DNA of 40,010 nucleotides from an uncultured Collinsella sp. (lineage in GTDB: Bacteria > Actinomycetota > Coriobacteriia > Coriobacteriales > Coriobacteriaceae). Positions 6,711-15,418 of this stretch are shown here, in pieces; the stretch's first letter is position 1; each line of letters begins with the position of its first letter. The notes beneath the pieces were generated by a model. It worked only from the letters and a program-made list of their open reading frames with translations, did no database searches and was not told the origin of the DNA. The position numbers were made by a program, and so were the translations under genes. The stretch covers positions 1-40,010 of the forward strand of contig CALFDJ010000027.1 in the NCBI GenBank assembly GCA_937950325.1. Direction: 5' to 3'.

Positions 6711-9392
6711 CTAGTTCTCGAGCAGGTCCTCGATAAAGCCGACGCGGTAGTTTTTGAAAATGACCTCGCCGCCGTCTTGCGTGGCGTCCAGATCGACATC
6801 GCCCATGATGCCAAAATCGTGGTCGCTGTCCTCGTCGGCAAAGATCTGGTGCACGTGCCATACGTGCGCGGTCTTCTCATCGGACTCGTCGATGGAAAAC
6901 ATCGCGGCACTGCGGGCATCTCCGTCGGTGAGGATTTCCTCGTGCTGCTCGTGGTAGGCATCGAGTGCTTTTTTCCAGCGGATCTCGCTCATGCCCCAGT
7001 CGTCGTCGAGCTCGCCCAGGTCGCGAACGTGCTCGCGGGCGGCAAGGGTCACGCGGCGGAAGAGCGCGTTGCGCACCAACAGCGTGCAGCCGCGGCGGTC
7101 CGCCACGACCTCGTCGATGCCCTGCGGCGGCGTGGCATCGAGGGCTGCCGGGTTGCCGGCGTTCTCCCACTCGTCCACTAGGCTCGAGTCGACCGAGCGC
7201 ACCACAAAGCCCAGCCACGAGATAATGTCGCGCAGGCGCTCGTCGCGCTTCTCGATGGGTACGGTGCGGTCGAGCGAACGGTAAGCCTCTGCCAGGTAGC
7301 GCAGCAAAATGCCCTCGGAGCGGGCGATGCCGAGCTTTTGAATGTAGCCCTTAAAATCGCTCGCGCTTTCCAGCATATCGCGCAGGACGCTCTTGGGAGA
7401 GAGCCGGTAGTCGTTTGCCCAGGGTACTTCCTGGCAGTACTTGTCAAAAGCGGCGTCGAGCAAATCCTCGAGCGGCTTTTCGTACGTGACGTCTTGAATG
7501 CGCTCCAGACGCTCCTCATACTCGATGCCGTCGGCCTTCATCTCGGCCATAGCGCGATCGCGTGCGGCGCGCTCCTGTGCGCGCAGCACCTGCTTGGGAT
7601 CCTCGAGCGTTGCCTCGACCATTGAGATCAGGTCCATGGTATAGGTTTCGCTATCAGGATCGAGCAACTCCAGCGCGGCAAGCAAAAACGGCGAGAGCGG
7701 CTGGTCGAGCGCAAAGTCCTCGGGCAGGTCGACCGTCAGCGCGTAGTCGATGTCCGGCGCGGCGTCAGCCGGAGCGTCGGGTGCGGGCGGCACCTCGGTG
7801 CGCACGACGACGCCGGAATCGATGAGCGTTGCGAAGATCTCGTCGGCGCGAACCTCGAGCTTGGCCTTTTCCTCGGGGGTTTGCAAGCTCGTCTCGATGA
7901 GGTCGTGTACGCGGGCGCGGGCATCGCCGCCCTGCTCGACCACGCTAATCACCATGGAGTGTGTGATGCGCAGGCGCGGCTTGAGCGTCTCGGGCTGCGT
8001 CTCGATCAGGCGCTCAAAGGTCTGCTTGTTCCAGGTGACAAAGCCCTCGGGGGCCTTTTTCTTTTTAATCTTACGGAGCTTTTTGGGGTCGTCGCCCGCT
8101 TTGGCCATAAGCTTGGCGTTCTCGATCTCATGCTCGGGCGCCTCGGCGATGACCATGCCCTCGGTATCGAAGCCCGAGCGGCCGGCGCGACCGGCAATCT
8201 GATGGAACTCGCGGGCGCGCAGACGACGCATCTTGTAGCCATCGAACTTGGTGAGCGCGGTGAGCACCACGGTGTGGATGGGTACGTTGATGCCGACGCC
8301 GAGCGTATCGGTACCGCAGATGACGGGCAGCAGGCCCTGCTGCGCCAAGCGCTCGACCAGCAGGCGATAGCGCGGCAACATGCCAGCATGGTGCACGCCG
8401 ACGCCGCATCCAAGCAGGCGCTTGAGAATCTTACCAAAGGCCATCGAGAAGCTCGTGCCTTTGGCGGCTTCCTTAATAGCCTCGCGCTGCTCCTTGCTGG
8501 CGATGCCAAAGTTGGCGAGTGACTGTGCCGTCGCAAGTGCGGCATCCTGGCTAAAGTGCACGATATAGAGCGGGGCCTCGCCGCGGCGCATGGCGAGCTC
8601 GACCGTGCCCTCGAGGGAGGTCGTCACATAGTCGTAGCTCAGCGGAACAGGACGCGGGGCGTCGACAACCAAGTCGCAAGCAGCGCCGGTGTGCTCCTCG
8701 AGTGAGGCGGCGATGGCAGTGACATCGCCGAGCGTGGCGCTCATGAGCATAAACTGCGTGTGGGGCAGGGTGAGCAGCGGCACCTGCCAGGCCCAACCGC
8801 GATCGGGGTCGGCAAAGTAGTGGAACTCGTCCATGGCCACGCAGCCCACGTCGGCGTCCTCGCCCTCGCGCAGCGCATCGTTGGCAAGGATTTCGGCCGT
8901 GCAGCAGATGACGGGTGCTTTGGTGTTGATATGCGTATCACCGGTGATCATACCGACGTTATCGCGGCCGAGTACCTGTACCAGGTCGAAGAACTTTTCG
9001 CTGACCAGGGCCTTGATGGGGGCCGTGTAATAACAGCGTTTGCCCTGTGCCATGCCCATAAAGAGCATGCCCAGCGCGACGAGCGATTTACCCGATCCGG
9101 TCGGTGTGCCTAAAATGACGTGATCGCCGGCAGCCAGGTCCATGAGGGCCTCTTCTTGGTGATCCCACAGCTCAATGCCACGGTCGCTTGTCCATTCAAA
9201 GAAGCGTTCGAAGGCCTGATCGGGCGTGAGCCATGGCTCGGGCTCGCTGCCGTCCTCGGGCTCCCACCAGGTGGGGGAGAGCGCGCCGAGCGAGCCGAAC
9301 TCGGCTTCGGTTCCCGTGCCGCCCGAGAATGAGCTGGCGGCGCCGGCGCCGGAGACGGTGCTGGCGGCGGTATCTTTCGTGGTCTGTGCCAT
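6711..9392 (-). CDS. Ski2-like DEAD/DEAH-box helicase with DUF3516 C-terminus
   Basis: This 893-residue superfamily 2 helicase has a Ser/Gly/Ala-rich N-terminus (about residues 1-45), Walker A GTPTGSGKS (95-103), motif II DEFH (188-191) and motif III SAT (218-220). The second RecA domain carries GTDTLGVGIN and the motif VI region QIAGRAGRSGFD. About 450 further residues match the actinobacterial DUF3516 extension. Such proteins are presumed RNA helicases, by analogy with Ski2/Mtr4, but their substrate is not established. I place the start at ATG 9392 (MAQTTKD) because AGAGAAAG lies just upstream. An upstream in-frame start at 9551 would run the protein through a repeat element and is unlikely. 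It is a single-gene unit. Confidence 0.92.
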   Translation of the reverse strand: MAQTTKDTAASTVSGAGAASSFSGGTGTEAEFGSLGALSPTWWEPEDGSEPEPWLTPDQAFERFFEWTSDRGIELWDHQEEALMDLAAGDHVILGTPTGSGKSLVALGMLFMGMAQGKRCYYTAPIKALVSEKFFDLVQVLGRDNVGMITGDTHINTKAPVICCTAEILANDALREGEDADVGCVAMDEFHYFADPDRGWAWQVPLLTLPHTQFMLMSATLGDVTAIAASLEEHTGAACDLVVDAPRPVPLSYDYVTTSLEGTVELAMRRGEAPLYIVHFSQDAALATAQSLANFGIASKEQREAIKEAAKGTSFSMAFGKILKRLLGCGVGVHHAGMLPRYRLLVERLAQQGLLPVICGTDTLGVGINVPIHTVVLTALTKFDGYKMRRLRAREFHQIAGRAGRSGFDTEGMVIAEAPEHEIENAKLMAKAGDDPKKLRKIKKKKAPEGFVTWNKQTFERLIETQPETLKPRLRITHSMVISVVEQGGDARARVHDLIETSLQTPEEKAKLEVRADEIFATLIDSGVVVRTEVPPAPDAPADAAPDIDYALTVDLPEDFALDQPLSPFLLAALELLDPDSETYTMDLISMVEATLEDPKQVLRAQERAARDRAMAEMKADGIEYEERLERIQDVTYEKPLEDLLDAAFDKYCQEVPWANDYRLSPKSVLRDMLESASDFKGYIQKLGIARSEGILLRYLAEAYRSLDRTVPIEKRDERLRDIISWLGFVVRSVDSSLVDEWENAGNPAALDATPPQGIDEVVADRRGCTLLVRNALFRRVTLAAREHVRDLGELDDDWGMSEIRWKKALDAYHEQHEEILTDGDARSAAMFSIDESDEKTAHVWHVHQIFADEDSDHDFGIMGDVDLDATQDGGEVIFKNYRVGFIEDLLEN

Positions 9393-9514
9393 GTGTTTGC
9401 TTTCTCTCGCCGTTTGTCCGCCAACTATTATGGCGTAGCGTCGCATCGATGCGTTCGCAGGCAAGAAAATGCAGGAAATGGGCGTTCTGCCCAGCCGTTT
9501 GGTGCAGTTGCCAG

Positions 9515-9637
9515 CTAAGTGAGTAGACTTTTTGCAATATCGCGAGCACATGGCTTTTGCGCAAGGGCTCTACCTGCGGTTTTAGTATTGGTTATGCGGG
9601 TTGTGCTTGGCTATTGCAAAAAAGTCTACTCACTTAG
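9515..9637. repeat. MITE-like element with 25-bp inverted terminal repeats
   Basis: CTAAGTGAGTAGACTTTTTG and the following CAATA (9515-9539) reappear in reverse complement at 9612-9637, differing only by one extra A in the homopolymer. The 72 bases between contain no ORF. The element sits in the 9393-9702 gap, upstream of the helicase and downstream of trmB, and otherwise that gap shows nothing coding. Long, nearly perfect terminal repeats and a small non-coding core suggest a miniature inverted-repeat element. A very long stem-loop at the 3' end of trmB is the alternative. Confidence 0.6.
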
Positions 9638-9702
9638 ATTTGAGGGTCGTTTGTTGGCGCCTATTCGCGCTTGTTTGCCGACGTCGCGACCATCAGAAGC
9701 CC

Positions 9703-10542
9703 CTAGGACTCTTGCGGTAGACGCTTCTTGCCCTTGCGGGCACGGTTTCTAAAGTTCTCGACGGCCTCTTCCATGCCCAGAGGCACATAGGCGAGCTCAT
9801 CGAGGTTATCGGGCAGGTAGCAGGCTAGGCTTTGCTTCTGCGCGCGGCCCGCCGCGAGCTGTTCATCGCTGGGCTGCGCTCCAGGTGTGGCGCAAATGCC
9901 ATAGACGGCGGCACCCATCTCGCGCGTGCGGCGCTCGTACTCGGTCTCGGGATGCTCGGGATGGTCGCGGCGGACGTCGTCGCTTACCCAAAGCGTATCG
10001 TAGCCGGCCGCGGCAAACTGTCCCAGGGCGTAATCGCGCAACGGCTTGCTATCGGTGCGCAGCGTGACGGTAGCGCCGGCTGAAAAGAGCGGGCGGTAGA
10101 GCATCAGATGGTCGACATGGACGAGTCGTTTTTTAGCGTACTTGGCCTTGGGCTGCGGCGTGGGAAAGTTAATGGTGATGGTATCGAGCTCGCCTGCGGC
10201 AAACAGCTGTGGCAGCGATGCGGCGCCTCGGGGCAGGACGAGTGCGTTGGATAGCCCCTGTTCGCAGATTTTCTGCGCGGCATAGGCGATGCAGATGGGC
10301 TCCTGGTCCATGCCGATAAAGAGGGTGTCGGGCTCGCGGTGGGCGCGCTCGACCAGATAGGTTCCCTTGCCACAGCCAAGATCCAGGTGAAGGTGTTCGA
10401 AGGGCTTGCTGCCAGCTGGCGCGCAAGCCTCGCGCCAATCTCCGGCATAAGCCTCGGGGTTCGTCTCGATCGCATCGGCGTAGCGCTCCAGGCGCTCCTC
10501 GAGCACAAAGTTCTTAGGCGTGCGAACGTGGACGGCTCCCAT
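9703..10542 (-). CDS. trmB: tRNA (guanine-N7)-methyltransferase, TrmB family
   Basis: This 279-residue cytoplasmic SAM-dependent enzyme is expected to methylate N7 of G46 in the tRNA variable loop. The SAM-binding motif LDLGCGKGTYL is at about residues 53-63 and FIGMDQE marks the acidic loop. The family signature near NFPDPWPKKRH appears here as INFPTPQPKAKYAKKRLVHV, with Thr in place of the usual Asp. A late TEYERR motif is also present. It has an N-terminal extension and a basic C-terminal tail (RNRARKGKKRLPQES). The ATG at 10542 follows AAGGAG. The substituted NFPxP motif makes the family certain but the tRNA activity slightly less so. A second methyltransferase lies upstream on the same strand. 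Confidence 0.85.
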   Translation of the reverse strand: MGAVHVRTPKNFVLEERLERYADAIETNPEAYAGDWREACAPAGSKPFEHLHLDLGCGKGTYLVERAHREPDTLFIGMDQEPICIAYAAQKICEQGLSNALVLPRGAASLPQLFAAGELDTITINFPTPQPKAKYAKKRLVHVDHLMLYRPLFSAGATVTLRTDSKPLRDYALGQFAAAGYDTLWVSDDVRRDHPEHPETEYERRTREMGAAVYGICATPGAQPSDEQLAAGRAQKQSLACYLPDNLDELAYVPLGMEEAVENFRNRARKGKKRLPQES

Positions 10543-10659
10543 GAGGCTCCTTGGTCATAAATGCGAAACGCATGGCCGCGCGTTCCGTCAATGGGTTGAA
10601 AAGGGCGGGCATAGATTGCCCGAAAGATGTGGTGCGGCTCGGCGGCGAGTCGTCGGTGC

Positions 10660-11532
10660 CTACAGGCGCTTGAGAATCACATAGCGGTTGAGCTCGCCGC
10701 TACGACCGTCGGCATGGAAGCGCTCAAGCTCGCGCACGGGGACCTCGCCGCTCTTGTAGAACGTACGGACGCCGCGCACCAGGTCGGTGATCTGCTGATC
10801 GTCAAAGTGATGGCAATAGCGGTAGGCGTGGCGGTCGTTTTGCCAGCCGATGAGGTGGTCGCCGGCTTCAAACTGCGCGGAATCGTAACCCTCAAACGGC
10901 GGGGTGAGCTCGGCGCGGGCCTCGGCTCGAACGGCCTTGCGCGCCATGCGCTCGTCGTTCATAAACTCCCAAAAGCTGATGGCGATGATGCCGCCTGGGC
11001 GCGTCTGGCGCACCAGGGCGTCGAGCACACGTACGCGGTACTCGCACGATGGCACGTGGTGCATAAAGCCAAAGCAGACCGAGATGTCGGCGAGCGGGGC
11101 GTCGAAAAGCACGTCGGGCGTCTCGGCGGGGTTGAGCTTCATGAGGGCGTCGAGCACGTCGAGTTCCTGGAAGTGCAGGTTGGGAATGCGAAGCGCGTGG
11201 CCATGTGCATCGATAGCCAGGTCTTGGCACGAGTCGACACCATAGAACTCAAACGGGCAGCTGGCATCTGCCGAGGGGTTTGCGCCGTCGACGCCCTTGG
11301 CGGCAAGTGCGCCGCCGGCGGCAAAGTTCTCGAATCGCATATTGCCGCAGGCAAGATCGAAGACGCGGACGGGATGCTCGATCGTGGCGGCGTTGAGCTG
11401 CCCGAGCGCGATGTCCATGGTGCGCACCCAGCCGGGCCACGGGGCCTGGCGCGTATCGGAAAAGGAAGCGGAGTGCTCGCGATAGAACGTATTGTTGAGC
11501 TGGATGAGCGATGAGGCGAAATCGCGGTTCAC
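10660..11532 (-). CDS. Class I SAM-dependent methyltransferase
   Basis: This protein of about 290 residues has SAM motif I VFDLACGNMRF (about 57-67), an acidic FYGVDS strand and a DVSVCFGFMHHVPS-like segment (read here as DISVCFGFMHHVPS), typical of the Rossmann methyltransferase fold. The N-terminus (NNTFYREHSASFSDTR...PWPGW) and overall layout recall Trm9/ALKBH8-type wobble-uridine methyltransferases, but this resemblance is by eye only. I choose a GTG start at 11532 (MNRDFASSL) because GGAGGGAG lies 10 bases upstream. Longer versions starting at 11667 or 11580 lack a ribosome site and contain non-conserved residues. It diverges from the XRE regulator at 11800. The substrate is unknown. Confidence 0.8.
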   Translation of the reverse strand: MNRDFASSLIQLNNTFYREHSASFSDTRQAPWPGWVRTMDIALGQLNAATIEHPVRVFDLACGNMRFENFAAGGALAAKGVDGANPSADASCPFEFYGVDSCQDLAIDAHGHALRIPNLHFQELDVLDALMKLNPAETPDVLFDAPLADISVCFGFMHHVPSCEYRVRVLDALVRQTRPGGIIAISFWEFMNDERMARKAVRAEARAELTPPFEGYDSAQFEAGDHLIGWQNDRHAYRYCHHFDDQQITDLVRGVRTFYKSGEVPVRELERFHADGRSGELNRYVILKRL

Positions 11533-11799
11533 GGCGCGGAACTCCCTCCGTTGGCGGTGCGGAATAAACAGTACGACCATACTACCGTTAACGCCGCAAC
11601 GGGGACAACCGAGCCGTGGGTCATTGCTTTGTTTGGACACATTTCCGCAGCTCATATGTGCCCGCAACCGCCGGTTGTCAAAAATCTCACTAGAATAGGT
11701 GGCATGCTTTTGGCGGTGGCGGATAGATTTTTAACTGTGCAAGGCGCCTTAAGAACAAAAACGGTCCGGCGGCACGGCTGGCATCACATAGGAGGAACC

Positions 11800-12516
11800 A
11801 TGAATGTAGAAACTGCGCAGCGGCTCGCCGACCTTCGTCGCAGCAAGGGTTTTAGCCAAGAAGGGCTGGCGCGAAAGCTAGGGCTGTCGCGCCAGGCGGT
11901 CAGTAAATGGGAGCGTGCGGAGAGCTCGCCCGATACCGAGAACCTGATCTCGCTCGCCAAGCTCTATGGCGTGAGCCTGGACGAGCTGCTCAATCCGAGC
12001 GATGAGATTGAGGACGATATCGAGTTTGAGAATGAGGACCGCGCTCGTCAGCGCGAGGCCGAGGCGGCAGAGCGCGCACGCACCCATGAGGCGGCGGCAC
12101 GAGCTACCGAGGCGGCAACACAGGCGAGTGACGCCGCCGCCAAGGCGGCGCAAGCGGCAAGCTGGAGTGCACAGGCCGCTAATGCCGCTACGGCGCAGGC
12201 GACGAGTGGCGGCGCAGTTGGCTCGACTCCGGTGAAGGGCCCGTTCCAGTCGTTCCCGTATTGGGCCGTGTGTTGGCTGCTGTTCTTTTTGCTGATGTTC
12301 CTGTTTGGTGCCGGCCCCTTTGCTGCGCTGATCTTCTTTACGATTCCCATCTATCACTGGGTGGCGCGTGCGCTCGATGGCGATTGGGCGCGCGGAGATA
12401 TTCAGGTTGGTTCGGCGCCGGTGGTCGCTAGGGCTCAGGATGTTTCCGCTCCGGTTGATACTGACGTGGCTACCGTGACTACCGCTGACCCGATCGCCAA
12501 AGAGGGTGATGAATGA
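11800..12516 (+). CDS. XRE-family regulator with membrane segments
   Basis: This 238-residue protein has an N-terminal helix-turn-helix of the Cro/CI type (residues 1-65: LRRSKGFSQEGLARKLGLSR, QAVSKWERAESSPD). An acidic stretch follows, then an alanine-rich heptad region (about 85-145), then two hydrophobic segments (about 155-195) that should anchor it in the membrane, and a polar tail. DNA-binding and membrane parts in one chain suggest a membrane-tethered regulator. The ATG at 11800 follows GGAGGA. The stop overlaps the start of the DUF4097 gene by 4 bases (ATGA), so the two are translationally coupled. A perfect AAGGCGCCTT palindrome at 11741-11750, in the leader, could be an operator. 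Confidence 0.85.
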   Translation: MNVETAQRLADLRRSKGFSQEGLARKLGLSRQAVSKWERAESSPDTENLISLAKLYGVSLDELLNPSDEIEDDIEFENEDRARQREAEAAERARTHEAAARATEAATQASDAAAKAAQAASWSAQAANAATAQATSGGAVGSTPVKGPFQSFPYWAVCWLLFFLLMFLFGAGPFAALIFFTIPIYHWVARALDGDWARGDIQVGSAPVVARAQDVSAPVDTDVATVTTADPIAKEGDE

Positions 12517-13412
12517 TGAAGCTTTCGCATGAATCCAAGGTACGCTTGGGCGTTGGCATCGGAGCGTTTGTGCTCATCATCGGGCTTGTCTTTGGCACTT
12601 CGCGGCTATTGGCTCATTCCGATATGGTGCGTACGACCGGTATTCTATCTGGCCATTTGTCTGATTTTGACAATATGTTTGACGAGGACGATTCCTTGAA
12701 TAGCGGTAACTATTCTGCTCGGCCTCAGCAGCTTTCGAGCACGACTTTTGATGCCGATGAGTTCCGCTACCTCGATTTCGATATCGCTGCGGCTACGGTG
12801 GACGTCAAGGTTGTTGATGGCAACAAGGCTCGCGTTATCGAGCGGGGACGCGTTGCCAATGGTATGGATGCCTCCAAGGCCGCGACGCAAAACATCGCAT
12901 CCGTCGAGGACTCGACGCTCAAGGTTTCCCAGTTTGGAAGTGATGACGGTAAGGCAATCGATCGCTCGGTTACGGTCGAGCTGCCGCGCCGTGTTGCCGA
13001 ACATCTGAAGGGAGTCAACGCGCACGTGGGCTCGGGCGATCTGCAGATTGCCGGTGTCATCTGTGATGGTTTCGACCTTTTCCTGGGTGCGGGAGATGTA
13101 GAGTTTACGGGCAGCGTGACTGATGCGCTCAGCGCTGAGGTCGGTTCGGGCGATGTGACGTTCGAGTTTTACCAGGCCCCCACGAAGTCGATGGACGTGA
13201 GTGTGGGCTCGGGCGATGTGGAGATGACGGTTCCGAACTCGACGGGCTTTAAGGCGAGCCTCACCTTGGGCAGCGGCGACTTCGAGAGCGATTTCCTTCC
13301 GCTTGGCTACGACGGCGAGACCATTTTGAATCTTGAATTCGATAACGGTGACAAGTCTGCCACGTATCGTTTTGAAGTCGATTCGGGTGACATGTCGTTT
13401 GATTCAGAGTGA
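12513..13412 (+). CDS. Membrane-anchored DUF4097 beta-repeat protein
   Basis: This 299-residue protein has an N-terminal membrane helix (about 11-33, GVGIGAFVLIIGLVFGTSRL) and a large domain built of repeats ending in GSGD or a variant: HVGSGDLQ, LGAGDVEF, VGSGDVTF, VGSGDVEM, LGSGDFES and VDSGDMSF. This is the DUF4097 (adhesin-like beta-helix) pattern. The bulk probably faces outward. It starts within the stop of the XRE gene (ATGA). DUF4097 proteins often sit next to small transcription factors or PspC-type stress proteins, so an envelope-sensing role is a reasonable inference, not shown. A terminator follows. Confidence 0.82.
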   Translation: MMKLSHESKVRLGVGIGAFVLIIGLVFGTSRLLAHSDMVRTTGILSGHLSDFDNMFDEDDSLNSGNYSARPQQLSSTTFDADEFRYLDFDIAAATVDVKVVDGNKARVIERGRVANGMDASKAATQNIASVEDSTLKVSQFGSDDGKAIDRSVTVELPRRVAEHLKGVNAHVGSGDLQIAGVICDGFDLFLGAGDVEFTGSVTDALSAEVGSGDVTFEFYQAPTKSMDVSVGSGDVEMTVPNSTGFKASLTLGSGDFESDFLPLGYDGETILNLEFDNGDKSATYRFEVDSGDMSFDSE

Positions 13413-13458
13413 CGGGTGGTTATCGAAGACTTATAAACCATAGACGCGCTGTTTGATG

Positions 13459-13494
13459 AAGGCGCCGAAGCCGAGATTGGCTCCGGCGCCTTTG
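13459..13494 (+). terminator. Terminator after the DUF4097 gene
   Basis: AAGGCGCCG (13459-13467) pairs with CGGCGCCTT (13484-13492), with inner AGCC/GGCT pairing, followed by TTGCCTTT. The stem is strong and the T-tract modest. It lies between the DUF4097 stop and elp3. Confidence 0.65.
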
Positions 13495-13510
13495 CCTTTA
13501 CAATGGGGTC

Positions 13511-15418
13511 ATGGAACAGATTATCTTGAACATACTCGAGGCCCTGCGTCGCGGCGAGACCGTGGACGACAAGGCACTCGTCAAACTGATACATGCCGAG
13601 GCGCGCCGCGAGGGTGCCGACAAGCGCGATTTGGCCAAGCGCCGTCTGCTGCCGTTCTACCAGCGGGTTAAACGTGAGGAGCCGGCTCGGTGGGCTGCGT
13701 GGAATGTCGATTCCGATCTGGAACGTCAACTGCTGCAGGTGCTGCGTATGAAGCCGCGCCGAACGGCCTCGGGCGTGGCGACCATTACCGTCATCACCAA
13801 GCCCTGGCCGTGCTCGGGCGATTGCCTGTTTTGCCCCAACGACCTGCGCATGCCCAAGAGCTATCTGCATGCTGAGCCGGCGTGTGCCCGTGCGGAGCAA
13901 AACTGCTTCGATCCGTATCTGCAGGTGAGTGCCCGTTTGACGGCGCTTTCGCAAATGGGGCATGCGACCGATAAGATCGAGCTCATTGTGCTTGGCGGTA
14001 CCTGGAGCGACTATCCGGAAGGCTATCAGGCATGGTTTATGTCGGAGCTTTTCCGTGCGCTCAATGACGATGCCGTCGCCGGCGTGGCTGCCAACCCCAT
14101 GTTGGCGCGTCCGGGCATCAGCCGTGCCGAGGCAGGGCGCCTGCTCGATGACGCGCCCGCCGATGCGCTGCCGCCGGTGGTGGCGGAGCGTCGCGAGCGC
14201 TATCGGGCTGCCGGTATTGCGACCGACGAGGCCGAGCTTGCGAGCGGTGTTGCCGGCGAACAGGAGCGCGTAGATGCTGCCGTGGGCGGCTATAACCGTG
14301 CGGTGCGTCGTCTGTACGGCCCCGGCACGCCGTGGGACGAGGTCGCCGAGTGGCAGACGGCCACGATGGAGGAGCTCGAGCGTCAGCAGCGCATCAACGA
14401 GACGGCGAAGCATCGCGTAGTGGGGCTCGTTATCGAGACCCGGCCCGATGCCGTGACGCCACAGGCGCTCACGCTCATTCGTCGCCTGGGCTGCACCAAG
14501 ATTCAGATGGGCATCCAAAGCCTTGACCAGCACCTGCTCGATATCAACGAGCGTCGCATTTCGGTGGCGAAGATCGAGCGGGCGTTCTCGCTTGCGCGCC
14601 TGTTTGGCTTTAAGATCCACGCGCATTTTATGCTCAACTTGCTGGGCGCTACGCCCGAGGGGGACAAACGCGACTACGAGCGCTTTATGACCGAGGGCGC
14701 CTTTATGCCCGACGAGGTCAAGGTCTACCCGTGCGCGCTCATCGAGGGCTCGCGTCTGGTGGGCTGCTACGAGCGTGGCGAGTGGTGCCCCTATACCGAG
14801 GACGAGCTGCTCGATGTGTTGGCCAACGACATCGTGGTGACGCCGGCGTTCTGCCGTATCAGTCGCATGATCCGCGACTTTAGCTCCGACGACATCATGG
14901 TGGGCAACAAGAAGCCTAACCTGCGTCAGCTCGTTGAGAACCGCCTGGCTGCTCGGGGTGACGGTGCGACGGTGCGCGAGATCCGTTACCGCGAGATCAG
15001 CACGGCGGGTGCCGACTTGGATGAGCTATCTCTTGATGAGGAAGTGGCGTACGAGACGCCGGTGACTTACGAGCGCTTTTTGCAGTGGGTGACGCCGCGG
15101 GGCAAGATCGCGGGCTTTTTGCGGTTGTCGCTGCCCGACCATTCGTTTGTTGCCGCGCATGCGGACGAGTTGCCGACGACGCCGGACGAGGCGATGATTC
15201 GTGAGGTGCACGTGTATGGCATGGCGGCACGCGTGGGGGATCAAGGTCAGGCGACTCAGCATCACGGTCTGGGGCGTCTGCTCGTGGAGCGTGCGTGTGA
15301 GATTGCCCGGGATGCGGGTTATGCACGTATCAACGTGATTAGCGCGATTGGCACACGCGAGTACTATCGCCATCTTGGATTTTATGACCATGGCCTTTAT
15401 CTGCAAAAGGAGCTCTAG
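13511..15418 (+). CDS. elp3: Elp3-like tRNA uridine-34 radical SAM/acetyltransferase
   Basis: This 635-residue protein combines a radical SAM domain and a GNAT acetyltransferase domain, the Elp3 architecture. The cluster-binding cysteines are C101, C105 and C108 in CSGDCLFC. Other family segments are LGGTWSDYPEGYQ, ETRPD, GCTKIQMGIQSLDQ and the HFMLNLLGATPEGD stretch. The C-terminal GNAT part has the acetyl-CoA loop HHGLGRLLVE and ends YYRHLGFYDHGLYLQKEL. Elp3 makes the carboxymethyl group on wobble uridine 34 using acetyl-CoA and SAM. Bacteria that have it lack the other Elongator subunits. The ATG at 13511 has only a weak ribosome site. The next gene starts directly after its stop codon. 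Confidence 0.95.
   Translation: MEQIILNILEALRRGETVDDKALVKLIHAEARREGADKRDLAKRRLLPFYQRVKREEPARWAAWNVDSDLERQLLQVLRMKPRRTASGVATITVITKPWPCSGDCLFCPNDLRMPKSYLHAEPACARAEQNCFDPYLQVSARLTALSQMGHATDKIELIVLGGTWSDYPEGYQAWFMSELFRALNDDAVAGVAANPMLARPGISRAEAGRLLDDAPADALPPVVAERRERYRAAGIATDEAELASGVAGEQERVDAAVGGYNRAVRRLYGPGTPWDEVAEWQTATMEELERQQRINETAKHRVVGLVIETRPDAVTPQALTLIRRLGCTKIQMGIQSLDQHLLDINERRISVAKIERAFSLARLFGFKIHAHFMLNLLGATPEGDKRDYERFMTEGAFMPDEVKVYPCALIEGSRLVGCYERGEWCPYTEDELLDVLANDIVVTPAFCRISRMIRDFSSDDIMVGNKKPNLRQLVENRLAARGDGATVREIRYREISTAGADLDELSLDEEVAYETPVTYERFLQWVTPRGKIAGFLRLSLPDHSFVAAHADELPTTPDEAMIREVHVYGMAARVGDQGQATQHHGLGRLLVERACEIARDAGYARINVISAIGTREYYRHLGFYDHGLYLQKEL

Noticed and set aside
9393..9551. 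N-terminal extension of the DUF3516 helicase
   Set aside because: It would translate part of an inverted-repeat element, and the ATG at 9392 has a good ribosome site.
10627..11514. 295-codon plus-strand frame opposite the methyltransferase at 10660-11532
   Set aside because: The opposite strand carries a clear SAM-binding motif and a ribosome site. The plus frame has neither.
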